Below are positions 25,524-33,492 of a DNA stretch of 64,000 bases, in pieces. The stretch covers positions 1-64,000 of the forward strand of contig NZ_JAPYKK010000001.1 of NCBI RefSeq assembly GCF_029623395.1, given 5' to 3'. Numbering within the stretch: position 1 is the stretch's first letter; each line of letters starts with the position of its first letter. The translations under genes and the position numbers were made by a program. This stretch comes from Sphingomonas echinoides (GTDB taxonomy: Bacteria; Pseudomonadota; Alphaproteobacteria; Sphingomonadales; Sphingomonadaceae). Below the pieces are notes generated by a model that did no database searches, was not told the DNA's origin, and was given only the letters and a program-made list of their open reading frames with translations.

Positions 25524-25629
25524 TTAGCCCCTCCCCTTCAGGGGAGGGGTTGGGGTGGGGAAGTCCAGCAGAACAAACCTCTCTGCGAGGCACACCCCAC
25601 CCCCATCCCCTCCCCTGAAGGGGAGGGGC
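25524..25629. repeat. 106-bp palindromic repeat, copy 2
   Basis: Direct repeat of 25288-25393 at a period of 236 bases. It sits 28 bases before the SDR start codon, so it forms the leader between the thiolase and SDR genes. Strong hairpins at both ends could influence the operon transcript. Confidence 0.85.
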
Positions 25630-25657
25630 ATTCTCGTTCCAAAGAAGGTATCCCGAC

Positions 25658-26440
25658 ATGAACCTAGACTCCGCCACCGCAGCCGTCGTCACCGGCGGCG
25701 CCTCCGGCCTCGGCGCCGCGACCGCGCGCGCGCTTGCCGCCAAAGGCGTCAAGGTCGCGATCTTCGACATGCAGACCGAGAAGGGCGAAGCGATCGCCGC
25801 AGAGATCGGCGGCACCTTCTGCGAAGTGAACGTCACGTCCGAGGAATCGGTCGACGCCGGCTTCGCCAAGGCGCGCGCGGCGCACGGGCAGGAAGCGATC
25901 CTCATCTGCTGCGCGGGCACCGGCAATGCGATGAAGACCGCGAGCCGCTCCAAGGAAGACGGCAGCATCAAGCATTTCAGCCTCGCCGCGTTCGACTGGC
26001 TTATCCAGATCAACCTCGTCGGCACCTTCCGCTGCGTCGCCAAGTCGGCGGCGGGGATGCTGACGCTCTCGCCCGGTGAAGACGGCGAACGCGGCGCGAT
26101 CGTGATGACAGCGAGTGTCGCCGCCGAGGACGGGCAGATGGGCCAGGCGGCCTATTCCGCGTCCAAGGGCGGGGTCGTCGGCATGACGCTGCCGATCGCG
26201 CGCGACCTGATGGGGGAAGGCATTCGCGTCAACACGATCCTCCCCGGCATCTTCGAGACGCCTTTGATGCAAGGCGCGCCACAGCAGGTGAAGGACAATC
26301 TCGCCGCCTCGGTCCCCTTCCCCAAACGTCTGGGAAAGCCCGAGGAATATGCCAAGCTCGCGCTCTCGATGGTCGAGAACAGCTACTTCAACGGCGAAGA
26401 CGTGCGGCTCGACGGCGCGATCCGGATGGCACCGCGCTGA
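25658..26440 (+). CDS. SDR family oxidoreductase, 3-hydroxyacyl-CoA dehydrogenase type II-like
   Basis: 260 aa short-chain dehydrogenase. The NAD-binding TGGASGLG is at residues 12-19, an acidic residue ends beta-2 (IFDMQ, favouring NAD), and the catalytic triad is Ser153 (TASV), Tyr166 and Lys170 (YSASK). Overall the sequence resembles the HSD10/3-hydroxyacyl-CoA dehydrogenase group, with the PGIFETPLM loop after the catalytic region. Together with the upstream thiolase this gives the last two steps of a beta-oxidation-type cycle. The stop is immediately followed by the thioesterase start. Confidence 0.88.
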   Translation: MNLDSATAAVVTGGASGLGAATARALAAKGVKVAIFDMQTEKGEAIAAEIGGTFCEVNVTSEESVDAGFAKARAAHGQEAILICCAGTGNAMKTASRSKEDGSIKHFSLAAFDWLIQINLVGTFRCVAKSAAGMLTLSPGEDGERGAIVMTASVAAEDGQMGQAAYSASKGGVVGMTLPIARDLMGEGIRVNTILPGIFETPLMQGAPQQVKDNLAASVPFPKRLGKPEEYAKLALSMVENSYFNGEDVRLDGAIRMAPR

Positions 26441-26866
26441 ATGGGACGGCATGATCCGGCGCGACAGGACCGCGCGCATTACCCGCACACCACGACGATC
26501 CAGACACGGTTCCAGGATCTCGACGTGCTCGGCCATATCAACAACGTCGCGATGGCAGCGCTGTTCGAGAGCGCGCGGGTGCGGTTCAACCGGTCGCTCG
26601 ACCTGGCAGGCTGGTCGGGGCATCGCTGGCTCGTCGCGCGTGTGGAAATTAACTATCTCGCCGAGGCCTATTTCCCCGATGACGTCGAGGTCGCGACCGG
26701 GATCGGCGAGATTGGCAATCGCAGCTGGCAGATCCTGTCGGCGGCGTTTCAGCGCGGCGCTTGCGTCGCAACGTGCGACGTCGTCCTCGTCATGAGCGCA
26801 AGCGGCGGGCTGACCACATTACCCGACGATTTCCGCGCGGGGTTGGAGGAGAACCGGGTCGGCTGA
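26441..26866 (+). CDS. Acyl-CoA thioesterase, hotdog fold (4HBT family)
   Basis: 141 aa. The N-terminal motif TRFQDLDVLGHINNVAMAALFESARVRF carries the conserved Asp and the HINN of 4-hydroxybenzoyl-CoA/YbgC-type thioesterases. It begins directly after the SDR stop (TGAATG), so it is almost certainly co-translated with it. It likely releases free acids from CoA thioesters generated by the pathway. Substrate unknown. Confidence 0.88.
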   Translation: MGRHDPARQDRAHYPHTTTIQTRFQDLDVLGHINNVAMAALFESARVRFNRSLDLAGWSGHRWLVARVEINYLAEAYFPDDVEVATGIGEIGNRSWQILSAAFQRGACVATCDVVLVMSASGGLTTLPDDFRAGLEENRVG

Positions 26867-26873
26867 TCGATAA

Positions 26874-27080
26874 GGCCGTCACCCCGGCAAAGGCGAGACT
26901 TCTGCGGCGGGAGTTCGGTAAAACCGCCCGTCATCCTGAACTTGTTTCAGGATCCAGCCCTCCACGAGTCCGGACCATGCCGGCTGCACGGTGGATGCTG
27001 AAACAAGTTCAGCATGACGCCAGCTTTGGGGCGAGGGGTACTCGAACATAGCGGCCCCGGCCTTCGCCGAGGTGACGGCC
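26874..27080. repeat. Composite nested inverted repeat
   Basis: GGCCGTCACCCCGGCAAAGGC (26874-26894, split as GGCCGTCACC and CCGGCAAAGGC) is mirrored by GCCTTCGCCGAGG and TGACGGCC at 27060-27080. The pair encloses the 91-bp element copy B. The 428 bases between the thioesterase and the helicase are otherwise gene-free and include the helicase leader. Confidence 0.65.
26929..27019. repeat. 91-bp inverted-repeat element, copy B
   Basis: Inverted copy of 20432-20522, same length, six differences by eye, all in the central part. Similarity continues about 20 bases past one end (GACGGRCGGTTTT then CGAAC-like), so the true unit may be longer. Confidence 0.85.
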
Positions 27081-27294
27081 GTAGCCACACGCCACCCCAA
27101 CCTTGACTTCCGCCGCCGCCTCGGCCATATGGCGCTCATCGAAGCGTCATGCAGCGTGATCGGACCTTATCGTCCCAGCTCCGCCTCGGTCGTTACCAAA
27201 CGGACTTCCCTTTTCACGCGGGGTGTCAAATCTCCCCCCGCCATCCGCGCGTCGAGAACGTGCGTCCATGGCATATGCAATGGAATACACTTTC

Positions 27295-28737
27295 ATGTCT
27301 TTCGCACATCTCGGCCTTGCCGAGCCGCTCGTCCGCGCGCTCGAAGCAAAGGGCTATACCTCCCCCACCCCGATCCAGGCGCAGTCGATCCCGATGCTGC
27401 TCGAAGGCCGCGATCTGCTCGGCATCGCGCAGACCGGCACCGGCAAGACCGCCGCGTTCGTGCTGCCGTCGATCCAGCGCCTCGTCGCCGCCGACAAGCG
27501 CGTCCTGCCGACGCATTGCCGCATGCTGGTGCTCGCACCGACGCGCGAACTCGCCAGCCAGATCGCCGATAGCGCGCGCGATTATGCGAAGTTCTCCAAG
27601 ATGACCGTCGCGACGGTGTTCGGCGGGACCAGCATCAACAAGAACCGCCAGGACATGAGCCGCGGCGTCGACATCCTCGTTGCCACGCCGGGCCGTCTGC
27701 TCGACCTGATCGAGCAGCGGATGGTCAGCCTCGCGATGCTCGAGATCCTCGTGCTCGACGAAGCCGATCAGATGCTCGACCTCGGCTTCATTCACGCACT
27801 GCGCAAGATCGTGAAGATGCTGCCGCGCGTGCGCCAGACGCTGTTCTTCTCGGCAACGATGCCGAACGCGATCCGCGAGCTCGCCGACCAGTTCCTCAAC
27901 GATCCCGCAACCGTCAAGGTCGCGCCGGTGTCGAGCACGGCCGAGCGCGTCGAGCAGTATGTCTATTTCGTCAACCAGGGCGAGAAGCAGGCGCTGCTGA
28001 CGATGCTGCTGGCGGACGGCGCGATAGAGCGTTGCCTAGTCTTCACGCGGACCAAGCATGGCGCAGACCGCGTCGTGAAGCTGCTCGGCGCAAACGGCAT
28101 TCCGGCCAACGCGATCCACGGCAACAAGAGCCAGCCGCAGCGCGAACGCGCGCTCGGCGAGTTCAAGACCGGCAAGGTCAAGGTGCTGGTCGCGACCGAC
28201 ATCGCGGCGCGCGGGATCGACGTTTCGGGCGTCAGCCATGTGTTCAACTTCGAGCTGCCCAACGTGGCAGAGCAGTACGTCCACCGCATCGGCCGCACCG
28301 CGCGCGCCGGCGCATCGGGCATTGCGATCAGCTTCTGCGCGGATGACGAGCGGAGCTACCTGCGCGACATCGAGAAGCTGACGCGCGTCAAGCCCGACAT
28401 GGTCAAGCTGCCCGAGGGCTTCATGGCCGAAGCCGCCCGCATCAAGGCGGCACGCCCGGCGGGTTCCGACGTCAGCGATCGTCCGCGCGACGAGAGCGGT
28501 CGTCACCGTGCGCCGCCGCGCGCAACGCATGCCGCCCGCCCGACCGGCGAGCGTCCTGCCGGTGGTAGCCGTCCGTATAACGCTGGCGGCGCGGGCCGTC
28601 CGGCGGGTGGCGCAGGCCGTCCGGCAGGCGCTGGTCGTCCGGCCGGTAGTGGTCGTCCCGGTGGCAGCGGCCGTCCGGCGGGTGGTGGTCGCCCAGCTGG
28701 CGGCGGCGGCGGTCGGCGGTCGCCTGCTGCTGGCTGA
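27295..28737 (+). CDS. DEAD-box ATP-dependent RNA helicase
   Basis: 480 aa from the ATG at 27295 (MSFAHLGL), the usual N-terminus of RhlE-type proteins; in-frame starts at 27268 or 27280 are possible. Motifs in order: Q motif (YTSPTPIQAQSIP), AQTGTGKT (I), PTRELASQ (Ia), TPGRLLDL (Ib), DEAD in LDEADQMLD (II), SAT (III), ATDIAARGIDV (V) and HRIGRTARAG (VI). After about residue 380 comes a Gly/Arg/Pro/Ala-rich tail with repeated GRPAGG units. It probably remodels rRNA or mRNA. A rho-independent terminator follows. Confidence 0.93.
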   Translation: MSFAHLGLAEPLVRALEAKGYTSPTPIQAQSIPMLLEGRDLLGIAQTGTGKTAAFVLPSIQRLVAADKRVLPTHCRMLVLAPTRELASQIADSARDYAKFSKMTVATVFGGTSINKNRQDMSRGVDILVATPGRLLDLIEQRMVSLAMLEILVLDEADQMLDLGFIHALRKIVKMLPRVRQTLFFSATMPNAIRELADQFLNDPATVKVAPVSSTAERVEQYVYFVNQGEKQALLTMLLADGAIERCLVFTRTKHGADRVVKLLGANGIPANAIHGNKSQPQRERALGEFKTGKVKVLVATDIAARGIDVSGVSHVFNFELPNVAEQYVHRIGRTARAGASGIAISFCADDERSYLRDIEKLTRVKPDMVKLPEGFMAEAARIKAARPAGSDVSDRPRDESGRHRAPPRATHAARPTGERPAGGSRPYNAGGAGRPAGGAGRPAGAGRPAGSGRPGGSGRPAGGGRPAGGGGGRRSPAAG

Positions 28738-28764
28738 GGCTTTGCAGCCTTGAGCGGTTAAGGA

Positions 28765-28796
28765 ACGGTCGGTCCCACGGGACCGGCCGTTTTTTT
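28765..28796 (+). terminator. Rho-independent terminator of the DEAD-box helicase gene
   Basis: ACGGTCGGTCC pairs with GGACCGGCCGT (one G-U pair) and is followed by seven T residues. It lies 28 bases after the helicase stop. Confidence 0.9.
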
Positions 28797-28895
28797 GTAA
28801 GTGCCACCGACCCTACGCCGTCATCCCTGCCGCCCCTTCCCTTCGCGCTCGCCCGCGCTAAGCTGCCCCCCGGACACAACCGGGGGGACGTGACG

Positions 28896-29342
28896 ATGCA
28901 GGGCAGGATCTTGGGATACGACACCGACAGCGCCGAGGGGATGATCAGCGCTGAGGACGGATGCCGCTACGCCTTCACCCCCACCGATTGGCGCCACCGC
29001 ACCGCGCCGCAAACCGGGCAGCGCGTCGATTTCGAGGCACGCGACGGCCGCGCCACCGGCATCTATGTCACCGGTGGCACCGCGATGACCGCCGACAAGA
29101 ACCGCTTCGTCGCTGCGCTGCTGGCGCTTTTCCTGGGAACGCTCGGGCTCCACAAATTCTACCTCGGCAAGATCAAGGCCGGGATCATCATGCTGTGCGT
29201 CGCGGTGTTTGGGTCGATCCTGTTCGGCGTGCCGACCGCGATCATCGCGCTGATCGCGCTGATCGAATGCATCATCTATCTTGCCACGCCCGACGACGCG
29301 TTCGAGCGGAAATACGTCGAAGGCGACACCGCCTGGTTCTGA
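28896..29342 (+). CDS. Cold-shock-like domain plus TM2 domain membrane protein
   Basis: 148 aa from the ATG at 28896; a GTG at 28890 would add two residues. Residues 1-60 (MQGRILGYDTDSAEGMISAEDG to VDFEARDGRATGIYV) resemble an OB-fold cold-shock-like domain. The rest is a TM2 domain with KNRFVAALLALFLGTLGLHKFYLGK and two hydrophobic segments. Both domains are known, and this pairing gives a membrane protein with a possible nucleic-acid or ligand-binding cytoplasmic head. Function unknown. The next gene follows after 20 bases. Confidence 0.8.
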   Translation: MQGRILGYDTDSAEGMISAEDGCRYAFTPTDWRHRTAPQTGQRVDFEARDGRATGIYVTGGTAMTADKNRFVAALLALFLGTLGLHKFYLGKIKAGIIMLCVAVFGSILFGVPTAIIALIALIECIIYLATPDDAFERKYVEGDTAWF

Positions 29343-29362
29343 CCATCGCCGAAAGATTGCCG

Positions 29363-30298
29363 ATGAAAATCGTCCTGCCCGCGCTTGCCCGTTCGTTGCT
29401 CGAAGCGCGGCTTCCCGCCGGCCTCGACATCACCTGGGTCACGACGCGGGCGGAAGCAACCGAAGCAATGGCCGATGCCGAGATCGGCTGGGTCGATCTG
29501 TACCCGCACGGACTGACCTCGGAAGCGGTCGCCGCCGGCAAACGGTTGCGCTGGCTGTTCACCGCAGTCGCCGGAATCGAGTCGCTCGATCTGCCGGCGC
29601 TGCGCGATGCGGGGACGATCGTCACCAACGGCGCCGGCATCAATGCGATCGCGGTCGCCGAATATGCGGTGATGGGCGTGCTGGTCGCAGCCAAGCGCTA
29701 TGACGAGGTGGTCCGCATCGCCGACCGCCACGTCTGGCCCGACACCGCGCCCGGACGGCAGGAACTGTTCGAAACGCGCGCGCTGGTCGTCGGGTATGGC
29801 GCGATCGGGCGGCTGATCGGGGAACGGCTGGCGGCGTTCGGAGTCGCGGTGACCGGCGTCACGCGCTCGGGCCGCGATGGGACGCTGCCACCGGATGCAT
29901 GGAAAGCGCGGCTCGCCGAGTTCGACTGGGTCATCCTCGCCGCACCGTCGACCGACGGCACCAAGGCGACAATCGGCGCGCCGGAGCTCGCAGCGATGAA
30001 ATCGAGCGCGTGGCTCATCAACATCGCGCGCGGCGACATGGTCGATCAGGATGCGCTGCTCGCGGCCCTTCGCGAAAGGACGATCGCAGGCGCGTTCCTC
30101 GACACGGTCGACCCCGAGCCGCTTCCGCCGGAGCATCCGCTCTGGACTGCCCCCAACGTGATCCATTCGATGCATCTCGCCGGACGCAGCCAGACCAAGA
30201 TGTTCGTCCGCGCTGCCGACCTGTTCCTCCGCAACCTTGCGAAGTTCCAGGCAGGAAAGCCGATGGAGAATGTCGTCGATCTCGACGCGGGATATTGA
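29363..30298 (+). CDS. D-2-hydroxyacid dehydrogenase (NAD-binding)
   Basis: 311 aa from the ATG at 29363; the open frame extends upstream inside the TM2 gene without support. It has the Rossmann motif VVGYGAIGRLIGERL, the catalytic Arg in NIARGDMVDQDALL, the Glu in DTVDPEPLPPEHPLW, and a His in IHSMHLAG. The family reduces 2-keto acids to D-2-hydroxy acids or the reverse; the substrate is not evident. The preceding 20-base spacing suggests co-transcription with the TM2 gene. Confidence 0.87.
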   Translation: MKIVLPALARSLLEARLPAGLDITWVTTRAEATEAMADAEIGWVDLYPHGLTSEAVAAGKRLRWLFTAVAGIESLDLPALRDAGTIVTNGAGINAIAVAEYAVMGVLVAAKRYDEVVRIADRHVWPDTAPGRQELFETRALVVGYGAIGRLIGERLAAFGVAVTGVTRSGRDGTLPPDAWKARLAEFDWVILAAPSTDGTKATIGAPELAAMKSSAWLINIARGDMVDQDALLAALRERTIAGAFLDTVDPEPLPPEHPLWTAPNVIHSMHLAGRSQTKMFVRAADLFLRNLAKFQAGKPMENVVDLDAGY

Positions 30299-30567
30299 AG
30301 CACGGACCGCGAACAGGGGCGCGCAGCGCGTCCCGCCACCCGTGGCAGTGTGTTCACTGCGGGCGCTACACATCTTTGACGCCGTAATGGGCATAAGGGC
30401 GACGGGTCGCGTCCGACGACCGGTGGCGGAGCCCAGCAATGCGTCGTCGGGGAATATCTCTCGACGGGCGAAACGCCCCTCGCCGCTACTGCGAGGTAAG
30501 CTCCAAGATCGCGAACGACTAAGGTTGATGGAAACCGGTCGCTCAACGCAGAACGGCTAACAACACT

Positions 30568-31026
30568 TCAGGCGGCAGGTATGGCGTCGAAGATGGCTCC
30601 GTCAAATACCTCCAACTGAGCTGGTTTTCGGAGTAACCCTTTGCCGCTCAGGCGAGCGAGAAGGTGCGCCACTGCAACTACCATCTCAGATGGGCGATAG
30701 GGTTTGGGCATCGAGCCTATTGCCACAGTCTCGGCAGAACAGGCTCGGCTGACTTGCCCGCTAATCAGAAGCACCGGTATCCCCATCGCCTTCAGATGCC
30801 TCGCAAGCTCGATGCCGTCGTCACCGCCCGCAAGCGAAATGTTGACCAACGCGATAAGGGGCTTTTCGGCCGTGGCGGCTTGGAGCGCCTCGTCCTGACG
30901 ATCCGTTAGATCGAGCACTTTATATCCCGCCAGTTCGAATTCGTCGCGAAGGTCGATCGCGATCAACGCCTCGTCTTCGACGATCATCAGGGTTTCAGGC
31001 TTTTGGCTGACGAGTGATCCAGCCAT
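30568..31026 (-). CDS. Single-domain receiver protein with Asn at the phospho-acceptor position
   Basis: 152 aa from the ATG at 31026; a 28-residue longer frame to 31110 is unlikely. It is a CheY-like receiver: acidic pocket VEDEA (17-20), switch Ser in LLISG (89), Lys108 in MPKPY. The residue that should be the phosphorylated Asp is Asn62 (LIALVNISLAGG, codon AAC), so normal phosphorylation is not expected. No histidine kinase or output domain is adjacent. The 269 bases downstream to the dehydrogenase gene hold nothing I can name. Confidence 0.85.
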   Translation of the reverse strand: MAGSLVSQKPETLMIVEDEALIAIDLRDEFELAGYKVLDLTDRQDEALQAATAEKPLIALVNISLAGGDDGIELARHLKAMGIPVLLISGQVSRACSAETVAIGSMPKPYRPSEMVVAVAHLLARLSGKGLLRKPAQLEVFDGAIFDAIPAA

Positions 31027-31179
31027 AATCCACCTTACAGTTCGCGAGGTGCCACTAATGTATGCGTGCGAAGCTAAATAGCTGAATTCTAACGCATTCG
31101 AGACCCGCAAAGTTGCTGCCGTAAACCGACGACTTCATGCGGGAGCCATCCGGCGGGATTAGCTGCGTTTGGCGACGGC

Positions 31180-31422
31180 TCAAAAGGTCAGATAAGGCTC
31201 CAGCCCAAGGCTCAAAAATATGGCGGTGCTAGCCACCCGGTAAACGGGGCTGCTCCTTGCAATTTTCGCGACCAGTCGCCCCAAGTCCCAAATCTCGCAG
31301 TCGCTGTTAAAATGATGCTGCCGCACATGCGTGATGGCGGCCTCGTCGCTATCACCAACAAATTCGATCCGGCTGGTAATGCGCCCCTGATCATCTAAAC
31401 AATATAGTTTGTACGCAGCCAT
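31180..31422 (-). CDS. Small conserved-looking protein of unknown function
   Basis: 80 aa, starting MAAYKLYCLDDQGRI with a later SCEIW-like motif (DCEIWDLGRLVAKI). From memory, similar short proteins are common in sphingomonads, so I regard it as real, but I know no function. The first half looks like a small alpha/beta domain, and the last 20 residues are hydrophobic. It lies between a pseudo-receiver and a secreted unknown. Confidence 0.65.
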   Translation of the reverse strand: MAAYKLYCLDDQGRITSRIEFVGDSDEAAITHVRQHHFNSDCEIWDLGRLVAKIARSSPVYRVASTAIFLSLGLEPYLTF

Positions 31423-31752
31423 AATGGGTACCGTACATATTCTAGATACCGTTCCCTAGCTTTTATAACAGATTGCAGTCTTTTTCTATGCGATCGCGAA
31501 CAAGGTCGATCCTTGGACGCCTTGTTGACCGCGCTGGAACGCTACTGGGGTGGGGACGGAGGGTAGACAAAGGAGAAACTCGTGGGACGCCGACTTAACG
31601 ATCGGCATGGCACGCTCTGCCATGGCTAACATCCGTTAGCGTTTCGCCGTCGAGGTCCGCAACTGAGCGTAAGCGGACATTCTACGTTTCCTTCACTTCG
31701 CCGATTACACGCAAAGTGAGTCAATCGGGACTATCTCAAGCGCCAACTGGTT
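31423..31752. other. Gene-free stretch
   Basis: 330 bases with no convincing ORF, RNA gene or repeat. Base composition is visibly more AT-rich than the flanking core genes. It presumably contains the promoter of the 80-residue gene at its left edge. Confidence 0.5.
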
Positions 31753-32580
31753 TTAGGGCTTTTTGGAAAGGGGGACTGGTTCACCAATCAATGCACCTTG
31801 TATCGGCCAAATCGTGTTCGTTGATGGGATGCCCACCAACACCCGCTTGCCAAGTACCAGCGAATTGAAGACGTGGATTTCGGTCGGCACCGGATCGAGA
31901 GAGTGCGTGATAAACATGACCTCCGGTTTGGCCCCCGACGGCAGTTGCGGTTGAGTCGGCATGTCGAGGCAGGAGTTGGTGAAATGCCGGATGCTGCCGG
32001 CCTTGCCCGAGGCGTCGACATCGACCTCATAATGCCCTCCGAAAGGGATGGCCTTACCGCTTGTTTGTGGTGTGAGGAAGTAGACGGAGATCGCACCATC
32101 TACACTGTCGGGAGGCAGCACGACTGTATTGAAAGGTTTCGAAGAACAAGCTCTTACGCTGCTATCAGTCAGGATAGCTGCGCGCGCAGACGCAAGAGCG
32201 AGTAGCATGCGCCTATCCAGCTCGGAAAGCGCTACATTTTCAGCGGCGCCGAGAACGCGCCCTTCAACGAGACGGTTGGCTCTAAACGCTGCGACGTACA
32301 CGGCCTTTCGCCCCGCCTTGTCGAAGAAGATGAGCCGGGGGTTCGTTGCCGGGCCATCGACGATGTACCCCCCGATTGTGTTCGACGGGTCGGTAAGCTT
32401 GGCAAGCATGTCGTCAGTTCCGTGCCATGCGGCCTGATCATAGGCGTAGAGGAGCGCACCTCGCTGACTTGCTCGTTCGAGCGCCTTTTCTTGCCCGGAG
32501 TTTTTCGCCGACGCGCCTTCGGCGAGCATAGTTGCAAATGCCCAGAGAAGCATAGCCATGTATCGAGTGCTTACTTTCAT
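31753..32580 (-). CDS. Secreted protein of unknown function
   Basis: 275 aa with a clear signal peptide (MKVSTRYMAMLLWAFATMLA, cleavage near ASAKN). I do not recognise the mature part. It begins with a charged helix and then a beta-rich region (GGYIVDGPATNPRLIFFD, AVYVAAFRANRLVEG). Two Cys residues (ACSSKP and NSCLDMP) might form a disulfide. The gene and its flanks are more AT-rich than the surrounding core genes, consistent with acquisition. Confidence 0.6.
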   Translation of the reverse strand: MKVSTRYMAMLLWAFATMLAEGASAKNSGQEKALERASQRGALLYAYDQAAWHGTDDMLAKLTDPSNTIGGYIVDGPATNPRLIFFDKAGRKAVYVAAFRANRLVEGRVLGAAENVALSELDRRMLLALASARAAILTDSSVRACSSKPFNTVVLPPDSVDGAISVYFLTPQTSGKAIPFGGHYEVDVDASGKAGSIRHFTNSCLDMPTQPQLPSGAKPEVMFITHSLDPVPTEIHVFNSLVLGKRVLVGIPSTNTIWPIQGALIGEPVPLSKKP

Positions 32581-32709
32581 CTCGATAGATTATAAGATCT
32601 TGGTAGCCCGTCAACGACGCAATTGAGCGTCGATATTCTTTGTCAGCCAGATCCTGCGAACTTCTGCCTATGGGGAGAAAACAGTCATCACTATCCCGGC
32701 TTAAGAAAC

Positions 32710-33081
32710 CTACTCCTCCCTGGCCGGATCGAAAAAGAACCAGTGTTCGTGAATCTTCCCGTCCACGATCCGCACAGCATCCGCACCGCTCACGATCACC
32801 TGGCCCGGCGGCCCGCCTTGCCAGCGTGTTACCGCAACACCGTGATGGCCGAGCGTCGGCCCGGTCACCTCGAACCGGAACCCCGGCGGCATGTCGGCGA
32901 GGACCGCGGCGACGGTATCGGAAATCGCCCCATGCCCCGTAATCGACCGCTCGGGTTCGTGGATGCGCGCCTCGGGATGATAGATCTCGGCGATGGCAGC
33001 CAGCCGCTTGTCGCCGTCACGCTCGTTCCAGACCCGTTCGATGCTGGCTTCCAGCAGCCCCGTCGCGATCACGTCGTTCAT
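32710..33081 (-). CDS. NTF2-like (SnoaL-type) family protein
   Basis: 123 aa alpha+beta protein starting MNDVIATGLLEASIERVWNERDG, with the NTF2-like pattern IYHPEARIHEPERSITGHGAI, VTRWQGGPP and DGKIHEHWFFFDP. Such proteins are small ligand-binding enzymes or binding proteins; the function here is open. It diverges from the HTH/DAHP synthase reading frame, with the palindromic operator-like sites between them. Confidence 0.75.
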   Translation of the reverse strand: MNDVIATGLLEASIERVWNERDGDKRLAAIAEIYHPEARIHEPERSITGHGAISDTVAAVLADMPPGFRFEVTGPTLGHHGVAVTRWQGGPPGQVIVSGADAVRIVDGKIHEHWFFFDPAREE

Positions 33082-33215
33082 GTCGGGTTCCCATATCTGT
33101 AAGGCAACAACGCCTGCAGCATGCCACCGAACGCCTGGCCGAACCCTCGTATCAGATGCGCTTCAGCAACGGCAAATCCCGCACGAAGGCCACACCGTCC
33201 GCCAAACGCTCCCCA

Positions 33216-33266
33216 ATTACCCAACAAGGGAAATTCTGGGTTGCACCTCTTACCCAGTCTGGGTAA
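33216..33266 (+). promoter_or_regulatory. Operator-like palindrome upstream of HTH/DAHP synthase frame
   Basis: TTACCCAG-T-CTGGGTAA (33250-33266) is a perfect 17-bp palindrome ending 10 bases before the ATG at 33277. A second, spaced pair of the same half-sites, ATTACCCA (33217-33224) and CTGGGTT (33236-33242), lies just upstream. This is the arrangement expected of an operator, possibly bound by the HTH domain encoded next to it. Confidence 0.6.
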
Positions 33267-33276
33267 TAGCATCCGC

Positions 33277-33492
33277 ATGACGACAATGGCCGGCCTCAAG
33301 ATCAAACGCTTCCGCGAAGAACGGGGTCTCACCCGGGCTGCGTTCGGGGCGTGGTATGGCGCGCCCGGCTCGACCGTTCAGGGCTGGGAAGAGGATGGCA
33401 AGCGCGCCAGCGGCCCGGTGGTCAACCAGATCGCCGCCAACGCCATCGCGGCCCACGCCGACTGGTATGTACAGATTCGTATGGAGAATGAC
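33277..33492 (+). other. HTH (XRE-like) domain in frame with, and directly upstream of, DAHP synthase
   Basis: 72 codons beginning at the ATG at 33277 (or 33286), with no stop before the DAHP synthase start at 33493. The segment [20 protein letters not shown], followed by [15 protein letters not shown], matches a helix-turn-helix of the XRE/Cro type. It could be translated as an N-terminal regulatory domain of the synthase, or be a relic of a separate regulator. No strong ribosome site precedes either ATG. Confidence 0.6.

Noticed and set aside
25288..25629. CRISPR-like array from two regular repeats
   Set aside because: Only two copies, 106 bases long with strong internal palindromes, and the spacer-like part derives from neighbouring genes; no cas genes.
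30299..30567. Possible small RNA or tRNA in the gap after the dehydrogenase gene
   Set aside because: No cloverleaf, terminator or conserved motif could be found by reading either strand.
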